From the IMG/VR virus record IMGVR_UViG_3300010157_000060, positions 1-64,000 of that record: a stretch of 64,000 nt of DNA. One strand, given 5' to 3'. The notes below the pieces were generated by a model, which was not told the origin of the DNA, did not search any database, and saw only the letters and a program-made list of their open reading frames with translations. The stretch is from a virus. Shown here piece by piece: positions 42,813 to 51,759 of this stretch (positions are counted from its first letter, which is position 1; each line of letters starts with the position of its first letter). A program made the position numbers and the translations under genes.

Positions 42813-45569
42813 ATGGCGAATACATTAATACAGCTCAAGAGATCAGCTGTTGCTGGTAAAGTACCTAATACTACGACGCTCTCTACTGGTGAGCTGGCCC
42901 TCAACTTAACAGACAAGAAGCTCTTCTCTTCGGACGGCACCAACATCTTTGAGATGAACGCGAACAACGCGAACAACTCATCGTATCTTGGCGGCACGGC
43001 GGCAGCGAGCTTCGTCCAGAATACAGACAGCAGGACACTCTCCGGTAACTTGTACTTTACCGGAGCTAACGTGTACTTAGCGACATCGCTGTTCGTGGGC
43101 GATAACTCCAGCGTTAACACGAGCGCGCACTTCGTTGGTAACTCAACCGTCAACACCAACATCACGGCCGGCGCCGTCAATGTCAACGGAGCTATCTTAG
43201 CGAATAACTCGGGTCTGTACCCAGCTTCAAACACGGTAGGCCAGGCGCTTGGTAACACACTCTCTAGGTGGGCAATAACTGCAAGCACTATTGCCACGTC
43301 AGGACTCATAACTGCCTCAGCCGGTATAACAGTAGCAGCAGGCGCGTTTACTAGCTCTTTCACCGGCGCCAACTTTAACGTATCTTCACAGACTACCGGC
43401 GGTATATACCTCGGCGGTCCTACGCAAACCGGCCCGATCGTCATCGGAGTATCCACTAATAACCAGACAATGAACATAGCTACCGGAGCTACTATATCTG
43501 GTAACGTAAAGACCATCAACTTCGGTACATCCGGTGTAGCTGGATCAACGACAAACATCATTATCGGCACGGCTCTATCCAACTCGTTCATAACGATCAA
43601 CGCGAACACAGCTAACATATATGGTGACTCCACTACGCTGACCGTCGGTAACTCATCTGTTTACTCGACCATCAACTCAAGCGCTTTCTCAGGCGCGGCT
43701 AACACTGCTAACACTGCAAACAACTCATCATACTTAGGTGGAACTGCGGCGGCGAGCTACGTGCAGAACACCGACTCGAGGACTCTGTCCGGAAACTTAG
43801 TGATCAGCGGTAACAGCCTCACTATCAACAATAACAAGTACCTGCGCTTTCAAACTCTAAACTCCACGGCCTACGCGTACTTCGTACAACAGAACGACGA
43901 TAACTTCGTGTTCTACACTGCGGATTCAACTTACGGCGCAAAGGCGGTGTTCTCGGTCTACGCCAACACCGCAACTACGAACTTGAAGTTCAACGTACCT
44001 ACTACTTTTTCTGGCAATTTGGACTTAAGCATCGTAGCTATAACGGCCAACGGTAGCACCGGATCTGCTGGTCAAGTACTCACGACGAACGGCAGCTCCA
44101 CTTACTGGGCTACAGTGACTGCGACCGCGACGGTCAACCAAGCGGCCCAGTACACGTGGACCAACACCCAGACGTTCTCAGCTAACATATCATTTACTGG
44201 AAACGGAATTGGACTGTCAACTAATACCGGCGCGATATACCTCAACGGCTTAGCAGATGCTAACTGGAAGATCGGCAGGAATACCGGAGCGACGACTAAG
44301 CTCTACTACAGCAACAACACACTCGATATCATAGCTGCGAACTCGAACCTCGAGGGTATAGCTTTCGGCTGGACTGGAAACTCCTATCTAGAGACCGGAT
44401 ACGCTGGAACTTTCACTAGGAACTCAATCTTCGTTGGTAACTCCACTATCAACACGGCTATAAGCCCAACTTCATTCTCCGTGTTCTCCAACTCAACGGT
44501 GAACACAGTCATAAATGCTACCAGCATAACTACGTCAAACACTACGGCAGTGCCGTTCGTAGCAAATTCTTCGGGTATATACACTACCGGCGTCGCGAAC
44601 GCGGCAACTCACAGCTCTGGCGCTGGATTTACGGCTAACTCTACGCTGGTAAACGCAGCGGCCATCAACATAACCGGCGCCGTGAACTCAGCCACTCTCT
44701 ACGCTACTACCTCAGCTAACATCGCCTCAGTCACTCTAGCCAACGCGACCGGCGTCTACACAACGGGCACGGTCAACGCGGCAACGCATACGTCCGGCTC
44801 TGGATTCATAGCTAACGCTACGGCGATAGTTGGTACCGGCTACGCTAATATCACGACCAGCGTTAACTCAGCTCTATTTACCGTCGGCACTACGTTTACA
44901 GCCAATGCTACACTAGTCAATGCTGCAGCTATAAACATAACTGGTCAAACCAACACGGCTACTTTCTTTGCCGCTACTTCAGCTAACGTTGGAGCAAACG
45001 TACAGGCAAATACTACTGCGCTACTGGTATCATCGAACTCGACCGTCAACACGATCATAACAGCTACGAGCATCACGCAGGCTAATACTACCGCCACACC
45101 GTTCGTTGCTAACGTCACCGGCTTATATCATACAGGCTTAGTAAACGCGGCAGCCTTTACGACAACCGGTAACGCGAACGCTGCTATCCACTACGCTGGT
45201 GCTAACGTTTATATAAATGCTACTGCTGCTTTTGTGTCTACTAACTCTACAGTTAACACAATCATAACAGCTACGAGCATCACGCAGGCTAATACTACGG
45301 CTACTCCTTTTGTAGCTAACGTAACTGGTCTCTATCATACCGGTCTAATAAATGCGGCTGCTTTCACGACTACTGGTAATGCAAATGCGGCTATCCTCTA
45401 TGCAGGCGCTAACGTCTACATGAACGCCACTACGGTCTTCGTGTCCACTAACGCTACAATGAATACCGTGGTATCTGCGAACCAGATAACACTCAACGGC
45501 TCCAACGTAGTCACAGTTGCGACTGCGCTGAAGGTATATTATGCAAACGGTACACAGGCATTCCCATAA
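42813..45569 (+). CDS. Tail fibre protein 3 (918 residues)
   Basis: It begins LIQLKRSAVAGKVPNTTTLS and GELALNLTDKKLFSSDGTNI, the same attachment head as fibre 2. It has twice-repeated SSYLGGTAAASxVQNTDSRT blocks (nt about 42976 and 43723) and a dense central domain around residues 330-540. Late shaft repeats are shared with fibre 1 (TLVNAAAINITGQTNTATFF and STVNTIITATSITQANTTAT). Two copies of a 30-base stretch, agctacgagcatcacgcagg with flanks, occur at about 45062 and 45271. The C-terminus ANQITLNGSNVVTVATALKV matches fibre 1. The mixture suggests recombination among the fibre genes. Receptor unknown. Confidence 0.75.
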   Translation: MANTLIQLKRSAVAGKVPNTTTLSTGELALNLTDKKLFSSDGTNIFEMNANNANNSSYLGGTAAASFVQNTDSRTLSGNLYFTGANVYLATSLFVGDNSSVNTSAHFVGNSTVNTNITAGAVNVNGAILANNSGLYPASNTVGQALGNTLSRWAITASTIATSGLITASAGITVAAGAFTSSFTGANFNVSSQTTGGIYLGGPTQTGPIVIGVSTNNQTMNIATGATISGNVKTINFGTSGVAGSTTNIIIGTALSNSFITINANTANIYGDSTTLTVGNSSVYSTINSSAFSGAANTANTANNSSYLGGTAAASYVQNTDSRTLSGNLVISGNSLTINNNKYLRFQTLNSTAYAYFVQQNDDNFVFYTADSTYGAKAVFSVYANTATTNLKFNVPTTFSGNLDLSIVAITANGSTGSAGQVLTTNGSSTYWATVTATATVNQAAQYTWTNTQTFSANISFTGNGIGLSTNTGAIYLNGLADANWKIGRNTGATTKLYYSNNTLDIIAANSNLEGIAFGWTGNSYLETGYAGTFTRNSIFVGNSTINTAISPTSFSVFSNSTVNTVINATSITTSNTTAVPFVANSSGIYTTGVANAATHSSGAGFTANSTLVNAAAINITGAVNSATLYATTSANIASVTLANATGVYTTGTVNAATHTSGSGFIANATAIVGTGYANITTSVNSALFTVGTTFTANATLVNAAAINITGQTNTATFFAATSANVGANVQANTTALLVSSNSTVNTIITATSITQANTTATPFVANVTGLYHTGLVNAAAFTTTGNANAAIHYAGANVYINATAAFVSTNSTVNTIITATSITQANTTATPFVANVTGLYHTGLINAAAFTTTGNANAAILYAGANVYMNATTVFVSTNATMNTVVSANQITLNGSNVVTVATALKVYYANGTQAFP

Positions 45570-45585
45570 TAGGAGCAATATAATC

Positions 45586-46200
45586 ATGATTACAGAAGAA
45601 CAGATCAAGCATGCTCAACTTAGCAGCAAGCCGGACATCGTCCATGCGCTGGTATCGAGCCTTGATACGTTATCGAGCAAGTACGAGATCAACTCAGCAC
45701 TTAGGCTGGCTCACTTCCTCGCTCAGACTGCGCATGAGTCCGGCGGTTTCCGAATCGTCGAAGAGAACCTCAACTACTCAGCGGATGGTCTCATGAAGAT
45801 CTTCCCTAAGTACTTCAGAGACAAGGACCCAAACGAATATGCAAGACATCCTGAAAAGATTGCGAACGTTGTTTACGCCTCGAGAATGGGCAATAGCGAT
45901 ACTGCTTCTGGCGACGGCTATAAGTTTCGCGGCCGCGGACTTATCCAACTTACCGGAAAAAGCAACTATTCTGGCTTCGCTGCTGATTCCGGAATAAGTG
46001 TTGACGAGGCAGTCGCTTACCTCTCAACTCCATCTGGTGCAGTAGAGTCTGCAGCTTGGTTCTGGCACAAGAACGGTCTCAACAAGCTAGCGGACGCTGA
46101 TGACGTCCCTGCAGTGACTAAGAAGATCAACGGTGGAACCATTGGTCTCGAAGATCGCCAGAAGCACACCGCTGAGTTCAAGCACATCCTAGGAGCTTGA
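45586..46200 (+). CDS. GH19-type endolysin (chitinase-like)
   Basis: The 204-residue product uses the ATG at 45586 with ribosome site AGGAGC; an in-frame upstream ATG lies inside fibre 3 and is unlikely. AHFLAQTAHESGGFRIVEEN contains the GH19 acid (HES, about residue 51), and GYKFRGRGLIQLTGKSNYSG is the hallmark second block of GH19 lysozymes. It cuts peptidoglycan glycan strands. No signal peptide or holin is adjacent, so it may lyse the cell late or aid entry. It lies between the fibres and the PAAR protein, two bases from the latter. Confidence 0.85.
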   Translation: MITEEQIKHAQLSSKPDIVHALVSSLDTLSSKYEINSALRLAHFLAQTAHESGGFRIVEENLNYSADGLMKIFPKYFRDKDPNEYARHPEKIANVVYASRMGNSDTASGDGYKFRGRGLIQLTGKSNYSGFAADSGISVDEAVAYLSTPSGAVESAAWFWHKNGLNKLADADDVPAVTKKINGGTIGLEDRQKHTAEFKHILGA

Positions 46201-46201
46201 T

Positions 46202-46477
46202 GTGCCGGCAGCTCACAGGCAAGATGATCTTAGAAAATGCGGGGGCAAGACCATAGTAAGTGGTCAGGGCAGCGTGTACGTGAACGGTAAGCTGTGGGCT
46301 GTAGATGGAGATCAGAATGACCACGTAGGAGGAGCTCTAGCTCCTGCCGGAACTACGGTCAAGATCAACAACAAGAAAGTAGTGGTAGTAGGAGATCTCG
46401 CAGCTGGGGATCTCCTTCACCCACCACCACCAACTGATGCTGATACGGGAAGCGGTGATGTAACTTGCTATGGGTAA
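46202..46477 (+). CDS. PAAR-repeat spike tip protein
   Basis: PAAR proteins sharpen the needle of phage tails and type VI secretion. The 91-residue product is read from GTG. It starts PAAHRQDDLRKCGGKTIVSG and continues with GSVYVNGKLWAVDGDQNDHV, GGALAPAGTTVKINNK, and a histidine/proline-rich end. H5 and other His and Cys residues could bind the tip metal ion. T4's counterpart is gp5.4. It lies far from the needle gene at 7162, after the endolysin. Confidence 0.8.
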   Translation: MPAAHRQDDLRKCGGKTIVSGQGSVYVNGKLWAVDGDQNDHVGGALAPAGTTVKINNKKVVVVGDLAAGDLLHPPPPTDADTGSGDVTCYG

Positions 46478-46485
46478 TAAATAAT
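46478..46485 (+). promoter_or_regulatory. Weak late-promoter-like box before gp13
   Basis: AATAAATA differs from the consensus at its first base. It lies directly after the PAAR stop codon and 17 bases before the gp13 ATG. A good ribosome site AAGGAA follows. Confidence 0.35.
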
Positions 46486-46502
46486 AAAAAAGGAAATGCA
46501 CC

Positions 46503-47486
46503 ATGGCTACACCAGTTACAAGATCAGAGTTCAAAGAGTACTGCCTGCGTAAGCTAGGCAAGCCGGTCATTGAGATCAACGTTGACGACGATCAAGTAGA
46601 GGACCGCATCGACGAGGCGCTCAAGTACTACTACGACTACCACTTTGATGGTACGGAGAAGATGTACTACAAGTACGTCTTCGGAGCAGGTGACTTTCCA
46701 GACGCAGTAAAAGAGATCGTCGTCAACAGCGGCGGCACTGGGTACTCAAATGGCGATACGGTCACCATCACGAGAGCTACTGGAACCACTGAGGGATCCG
46801 GAGCTACTGCTACTCTCACGACTTACGCTAACGGTACCATATCATCGATCAACATGACTAATAACGGATCTATGTACAGGAAAGATCCGATAGTCACTAT
46901 CAACACCGCTACTGGATCTGGAGCTGATGTGTCCGGATACGTTGGCGGCTACATCACCATGCCACAGAACATCATAGGCGCGGTCAATATATTCCCGATC
47001 GGCGACTACATAGCCACTAACAACATCTTCAACATACGCTACCAGATAGCTCTCAATGACCTGTACACTCTAACTTACCAGTCGATGGTTCCGTACTACA
47101 TGGCTTTCCAGCAGCTGCAGCTGCTGGAGGACCTCCTCGTCGGTAAGCAACCTATCAGGTACAACAGGAACACCAATAGGTTCTACATAGACATGAACTG
47201 GCAGAAAGTAAGCGCTGGCCAGTACCTAGTTATCGAGGCTTACCAGATCGTAGATCCAGCTAAGTTCCCTGATGTCTGGGGAGATCGCTGGCTTCAGAGG
47301 TACGCGGCGCAGCTCATCAAGAAGCAGTGGGGAACTAACTTGACTAAGTTCTCCGGGATGGTTCTTCCAGGAGGTGTCACTTTCAACGGAGAGAAGATAT
47401 ACAACGATGCTGAAGCTGAGCTGGAGAAGCTTGAAACTGAGATGTCAACGTCGTACTCGCTGCCAGCTTATGACATGATCGGCTAA
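46503..47486 (+). CDS. gp13: gp13 neck protein with inserted beta module
   Basis: gp13 and gp14 form the neck ring that joins head and tail. The 327-residue product (T4 309) has the family opening SEFKEYCLRKLGKPVIEINV, then DDQVEDRIDEALKYYYDYHF. The family core resumes with IGAVNIFPIGDY and YQSMVPYYMAFQQLQLLEDL. Residues 69-146 (NSGGTGYSNGDTVTI to NTATGSGADV) are an inserted Gly/Thr beta unit also seen, in diverged form, in the sheath protein. The gene has an AAGGAA ribosome site and is followed by gp14 after three bases. Confidence 0.85.
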   Translation: MATPVTRSEFKEYCLRKLGKPVIEINVDDDQVEDRIDEALKYYYDYHFDGTEKMYYKYVFGAGDFPDAVKEIVVNSGGTGYSNGDTVTITRATGTTEGSGATATLTTYANGTISSINMTNNGSMYRKDPIVTINTATGSGADVSGYVGGYITMPQNIIGAVNIFPIGDYIATNNIFNIRYQIALNDLYTLTYQSMVPYYMAFQQLQLLEDLLVGKQPIRYNRNTNRFYIDMNWQKVSAGQYLVIEAYQIVDPAKFPDVWGDRWLQRYAAQLIKKQWGTNLTKFSGMVLPGGVTFNGEKIYNDAEAELEKLETEMSTSYSLPAYDMIG

Positions 47487-47489
47487 TAG

Positions 47490-48215
47490 ATGGCTACCAA
47501 CTTCTTCTTCAATAACTTCGGTTCCTCGCAAGAGCAGTCTCTAGTTGAGAACTTGATCATTGAGTCCATCAAGATCTACGGCATAGACGTGTACTACATT
47601 CCTAGGACGGTGCAGAACAGGGACGGGATATTCAGGGAAGCTGAGTACTCAAGTTTCGACAGCGCTATACTAGTTGAGATGTACATAAAGAACACCGACG
47701 CGTTCGAGGGCGACGGCGAGTTCTTGTCTAAGTTCGGTATACAGGTCAGGGACCAGATCACCTTCACCATGGCCCAGAGAGTATTTGCTGAGGAGATCGG
47801 TGACGGCATAAGCAAGAGCAGGCCACAAGAAGGTGACCTAATATACTTCCCGCTGACCAACACCGTCTACCAGATCAAGCTAGTTGACGTCAAGGCCGTG
47901 TTCTACCAGTTCGGCGCTTTGCAGACCTACGACATCACATGCGAGCTCTATGAGTCGAACAGCGACGTGTTCAACACTGGAATACCGCAAGTCGATCTCA
48001 AGTACAACGCTCTCACTCTCACGTCGGATGGATATGAGATGCTAAGTGAATCTGGAAACATTCTCATAACTGAGAGCAATGAGACCATACTCATTGAGAC
48101 ATATGAAGTTGAGAACATCGACGCTCAGGCCCAGAACGAGGAGTTTGAGAAAGAAGCTCAGGATATCATTGACTTCACTGAGAGGGATCCGTTCAGCGAG
48201 GGAGTTAGGTCGTAA
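47490..48215 (+). CDS. gp14: gp14 neck protein
   Basis: The 241-residue product is close to T4 gp14 (256) and shows the family pattern: SLVENLIIESIKIYGIDVYY, then FLSKFGIQVRDQITFTMAQR, RPQEGDLIYFPLTNTVYQIK and GALQTYDITCELYE. gp14 binds gp13 to make the head-neck connector. The C-terminal 50 residues are acidic and probably flexible. Its stop overlaps the gp15 ATG by one base. Confidence 0.9.
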   Translation: MATNFFFNNFGSSQEQSLVENLIIESIKIYGIDVYYIPRTVQNRDGIFREAEYSSFDSAILVEMYIKNTDAFEGDGEFLSKFGIQVRDQITFTMAQRVFAEEIGDGISKSRPQEGDLIYFPLTNTVYQIKLVDVKAVFYQFGALQTYDITCELYESNSDVFNTGIPQVDLKYNALTLTSDGYEMLSESGNILITESNETILIETYEVENIDAQAQNEEFEKEAQDIIDFTERDPFSEGVRS

Positions 48216-49030
48216 TGCTGTCAGTACCGTTCTACCACTCACTCTTAAAGAAGTACGTGATCGTCTTTGGAACTCTGTTCAACAACATAAGAATAGAGAG
48301 GTTCAACTCAGATGGCACAGTGCACGACACTCTAAAAGTTCCGATAGCTTATGGACCAAGAGAGAAGTTCTTAGCGAGAGTTGAGGCCAACCCTACGGGT
48401 ATAGCTGATACGGCGATCTTACTTCCTAGGATCGGATTTGAGATGACTGGGATCAGCTATGCCTCTGACAGGAAGCTCCAGACCACGACTCCGATCTACA
48501 CCAAGAACAACGTCAACGGCAACAGCGTCCTGAAGAAAGTTTACCAGCCAGTTCCGTACGATATCCAGTTCACGATGTCCATAATATCAAAGAGCACCGA
48601 AGACGGTGCTAGGATCATCGAGCAGATACTCCCGTACTTTACACCAGAGTGGACCATAAGCGTTAAGCTGTTGAGTGACTTCGATAACTACACTGACATA
48701 CCGATCGTCATAAATAACTTGGACATCCAAGATGAGTATACAGGTGACTTCAAGGAGAGAAGAGCTCTCACTTATACGATGGTATTCAATATGAAAGCTT
48801 ACCTGTTTGGACCAGTAACTCAGTCCAAGGTAATTAAGATATCGAACGTGAACATGCTAGCGCCACTTGAGTCGAACACGGTACTAACGAAGATAGTCGC
48901 GCGACCCGGGCTTGACGCGAACGGCAATCCGACTACGTTGTTGGCCAACACGATACCTTACCAGCAGATCGACGAGACTGACAACTTCGGCTACATCGTA
49001 ACATCATCGAGCTTCCCAAATGTCCAGTAA
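48215..49030 (+). CDS. gp15: gp15 tail terminator / sheath stabiliser
   Basis: gp15 caps the finished tail tube and sheath. The 271-residue product matches T4 gp15 (272) in length. It opens PFYHSLLKKYVIVFGTLFNN, then has LKVPIAYGPREKFLARVEAN and LPRIGFEMTGISYASDRKLQ, all typical. QPVPYDIQFTMSIISKSTED forms the central strand. The last 11 bases overlap the gp16 gene. Confidence 0.9.
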   Translation: MLSVPFYHSLLKKYVIVFGTLFNNIRIERFNSDGTVHDTLKVPIAYGPREKFLARVEANPTGIADTAILLPRIGFEMTGISYASDRKLQTTTPIYTKNNVNGNSVLKKVYQPVPYDIQFTMSIISKSTEDGARIIEQILPYFTPEWTISVKLLSDFDNYTDIPIVINNLDIQDEYTGDFKERRALTYTMVFNMKAYLFGPVTQSKVIKISNVNMLAPLESNTVLTKIVARPGLDANGNPTTLLANTIPYQQIDETDNFGYIVTSSSFPNVQ

Positions 49031-49400
49031 AGACGTGATAGGCCAGTCTCTGGGATTACCTCCCATGGTGGAGAGATCAAAGATCACTGAGATCGTTCCA
49101 AAAGTACAGAACAACGACTATGAGTTCGCGCGCACTAACTTGTACGATGTCATTGAGAAAGGAGCTGACGCTCTTGACCACATCATGGACATCGCTAAGC
49201 AGTCGGAGTCCCCTAGGGCATTTGAGGTAGTGACTAACTTGATCAAGACGATGGTCGATGCCAATAAGGACCTGCTTGAGTTACAGAAGAAGAACAAAGA
49301 GCTCACGAGGGAGGACTCTCCTGAGCAGAAGAACGTGACCAACAATAACCTGATACTTACAACTGACCAGCTATTGAAGATGATAAAAAATAACCAGTGA
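49020..49400 (+). CDS. gp16: gp16 small terminase subunit
   Basis: The 126-residue product (T4 164) carries helices YEFARTNLYDVIEKGADALD and PRAFEVVTNLIKTMVDANKD, the central coiled hairpin by which small terminase oligomerises. The C-terminal part has NLILTTDQLLKMI, a conserved tail. The small subunit recognises DNA and regulates gp17. Unusually, the large subunit gene is not next: an oxygenase-like gene lies between. The gene overlaps gp15 by 11 bases. Confidence 0.85.
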   Translation: MSSKDVIGQSLGLPPMVERSKITEIVPKVQNNDYEFARTNLYDVIEKGADALDHIMDIAKQSESPRAFEVVTNLIKTMVDANKDLLELQKKNKELTREDSPEQKNVTNNNLILTTDQLLKMIKNNQ

Positions 49401-49407
49401 GGATAAT

Positions 49408-50094
49408 ATGGCCCAGTACAGCATGATGAATATATTTCCGGTCAACTTTGGAGTAATCAACTTAGGCGAAGAGTCTAGGGAGATGAACAAGAGGATCGTT
49501 CAGGAGATCTACAACTTAAAAGAAGAAGAGAAGAGGATGCTTCGAACCGGTGTTGGTGTGTACCAGACAACTCTCGGAGTAGAGAAGAGGTCCTCTCTCT
49601 TGAGCCAAGTTAACCAGCACATTCACGAACTACTCCAGCAGTACTTCAAAGACTCCGGAGTTAAAGATCTAGATGCTCTTAGAACTGAGAACTGCTGGTT
49701 CAACTACAACAACGACGCGAATGCCTACCACGTTCCCCACTTGCACGGGCACGGGTCAACTGTGTTCTCATATGTGTACTACCCATCTTCTGGAATCTTA
49801 GATGGAAAGCACCTGTCAGATGACCAGAACTTAGATGAGGAGTTCGTCATGGACTTCACTCACGAGCCGAAGCCGGGGTCAATATCGTTCATGGATCCAG
49901 CTTACAACGTTAAGAGGCAGATCATACCTAGGAAGATGAGACAGCTTCCATACTACGCACTTCACGCCTCAATAGTTCCAAGAGAGGGCATACTCGTAGT
50001 ATTTCCAGCCTACTTAGTTCACTGGGTGACACCAACTCACCAAGAGAACTTTGAGAGGTTCAGCTTAGTGGGCGCAGTAAACAAGTATGACTGA
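49408..50094 (+). CDS. 2OG-Fe(II) oxygenase-like protein between terminase genes
   Basis: This 228-residue protein fits the putative 2OG-Fe(II) oxygenase family with an HxH pattern. CWFNYNNDANAYHVPHLHGH leads into the strand STVFSYVYYPSSG, with H111 and H113 as metal ligands. H205 in VVFPAYLVHWVTP is the distal ligand and R217 the 2-oxoglutarate-binding arginine (ERFSLVGAV). It probably hydroxylates a peptide or small molecule; target unknown. It starts seven bases after gp16 and overlaps gp17 by eight bases, so it is embedded in the packaging operon. Similar genes are frequent in T4-like cyanophages, often near structural genes. Confidence 0.75.
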   Translation: MAQYSMMNIFPVNFGVINLGEESREMNKRIVQEIYNLKEEEKRMLRTGVGVYQTTLGVEKRSSLLSQVNQHIHELLQQYFKDSGVKDLDALRTENCWFNYNNDANAYHVPHLHGHGSTVFSYVYYPSSGILDGKHLSDDQNLDEEFVMDFTHEPKPGSISFMDPAYNVKRQIIPRKMRQLPYYALHASIVPREGILVVFPAYLVHWVTPTHQENFERFSLVGAVNKYD

Positions 50095-51694
50095 CTTCTA
50101 CTTAGGTAACAAGAACTTAAAGAGAAAAGACGTCAAGCTTGAGTTCACACTTGAGCAGGTGCAGGAGTACATAAAGTGCTCAAAGGACATAGACTACTTC
50201 TGCCGGACTTACGTTAAGATCGTCAACGTTGACAAGGGACTGATACAGTTCACTCCATACCCCTATCAGGGGAAGATGTTCGACAAGTTTGAGTCGCACA
50301 GATACACGATCTGCAAGATGCCACGTCAGGTCGGTAAGACGACGGGCGTCGTGGGATACTTACTTCATAAGATCCTATTCAACGAGAACTACAACGTGGC
50401 CGTCTTAGCTAACAAGGAGAGGCAAGCTCGCGAGATCTTGGCTCGCGTTCAATTAGCATATGAGTGGCTTCCAAAGTGGCTCCAGCAGGGCATCGTTGAG
50501 TGGAACAAGTCTTTCGTTGAGCTTGAGAATGGGTCGAAGGTCTTTGCCTCATCGACCTCATCTAGCGCTATCCGCGGTCAGTCGTACAACCTCATCTACC
50601 TCGACGAGTTCGCGTTCGTTCCTCGCAACATACAGGACCAGTTCTTCGCCTCGGTCTTCCCGACCATCTCATCTGGTCAGACGACTAAGCTCATCATCAC
50701 CTCAACACCAAACGGCATGGACCTCTTCTACAAGCTGTGGGTGGACTCTGAGCAGGGAAGGAACTCGTACGGCAGAGTCGACGTTCACTGGTCAGACGTC
50801 CCGGGCCGCGATGAGGCTTGGAAAGACGAGATGATCCGCAACACCTCGATAGACCAGTTCAGGCAAGAATTTGAGTGCGAGTTCTTGGGATCATCTAACA
50901 CCCTCATCCACCCAGCTGTTCTGTCTAAGCTCGTGTTCTTCAATCCAATAAGAGAGCTGTACGGCGTTAAGGTGTACGAGGAACCGATAAGAGGTCACGT
51001 ATACGTCATGACCGTCGACGTCGCTGAGGGCTTGGGACTAGACAGCTCAGCTTTCACTATAGTCGATGTATCTCAAGTTCCGTATCAGGTAGTAGCTACT
51101 TACAAGAACAATAACATGTCAGAGCTACTCTACCCAACTCTCTTGTCGAATGTAGGTAAGTACTACAACGACGCTTCGATTCTAGTTGAGACGAACCTCG
51201 GATCGCAGGTGGTCAATATCCTCCATCAAGACCTAGAGTATGATAACGTGGTAATGACGAAGGTCAGCGGCAGAAGGGGAGTTACTCTTGGAGCCGGCGG
51301 CATGCAGTCCCGCTTGGGCTTGAAGACGACTAAGTCTACGAAGAGAATAGGCTGCGCAAACATAAAGTCTCTGATTGAGACTAACAAGATAATACTGAAT
51401 GACTACGATATCATAAACCAGCTATCTACTTACGTCGTCGACGGCTCTTCTTATAATGCTGAAGAGGGCCACCACGACGACCTCGTTATGTGCTTGGTTC
51501 TCTTCGCTTGGATGGTAAGTCAAGAGTACTTCAAGGAGGTCTCAGACACCGACGTCAGGAAGAGAATTCTAGAGGATAACGAGAGGCAAATGGAGGAGGA
51601 GATGACCCCATTTGGCATATTTGACGATGGCATGCCTGAAGAATCAGTGCAGACGGTAACGGACGAAGAGTTCAATTCCATTCTTCTAAACTGA
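50087..51694 (+). CDS. gp17: gp17 large terminase subunit
   Basis: gp17 is the packaging motor ATPase and the nuclease that cuts concatemeric DNA. The 535-residue product (T4 610) has Walker A RQVGKTT at 80-86, Walker B LIYLDE at 169-174 and coupling motif TSTPNG at 205-210. The nuclease domain has D311 in VMTVDVAEGLGLDSS, an acidic ETNLGSQ, and HHDDLVMCL near residue 465. All active residues are present. The start overlaps the oxygenase gene by eight bases. No intron or intein is seen. Confidence 0.95.
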   Translation: MTDFYLGNKNLKRKDVKLEFTLEQVQEYIKCSKDIDYFCRTYVKIVNVDKGLIQFTPYPYQGKMFDKFESHRYTICKMPRQVGKTTGVVGYLLHKILFNENYNVAVLANKERQAREILARVQLAYEWLPKWLQQGIVEWNKSFVELENGSKVFASSTSSSAIRGQSYNLIYLDEFAFVPRNIQDQFFASVFPTISSGQTTKLIITSTPNGMDLFYKLWVDSEQGRNSYGRVDVHWSDVPGRDEAWKDEMIRNTSIDQFRQEFECEFLGSSNTLIHPAVLSKLVFFNPIRELYGVKVYEEPIRGHVYVMTVDVAEGLGLDSSAFTIVDVSQVPYQVVATYKNNNMSELLYPTLLSNVGKYYNDASILVETNLGSQVVNILHQDLEYDNVVMTKVSGRRGVTLGAGGMQSRLGLKTTKSTKRIGCANIKSLIETNKIILNDYDIINQLSTYVVDGSSYNAEEGHHDDLVMCLVLFAWMVSQEYFKEVSDTDVRKRILEDNERQMEEEMTPFGIFDDGMPEESVQTVTDEEFNSILLN

Positions 51695-51699
51695 TAATT

Positions 51700-51707
51700 T
51701 ATAAATA
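51700..51707 (+). promoter_or_regulatory. T4-type late promoter for the sheath and tube genes
   Basis: Exact TATAAATAA, 53 bases before the gp18 ATG and just after the gp17 stop. The gene has a strong AAAGGAG ribosome site. Confidence 0.8.
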
Positions 51708-51759
51708 AGACATAAGATACACGATCTTTAGATTGTTTATGATATAAAAGGAGAAAACA

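Noticed and set aside
42800-43633. Long open frame on the minus strand under fibre 3 (277 codons)
   Set aside because: It mirrors the repeat-rich, codon-biased fibre gene. Its product is a low-complexity Val/Pro/Leu string with no ribosome site, like many other antisense frames under the fibre genes.
45541-45585. Upstream ATG for the GH19 endolysin
   Set aside because: It lies within the last codons of fibre 3. The ATG at 45586 has an AGGAGC ribosome site and starts the family helix.
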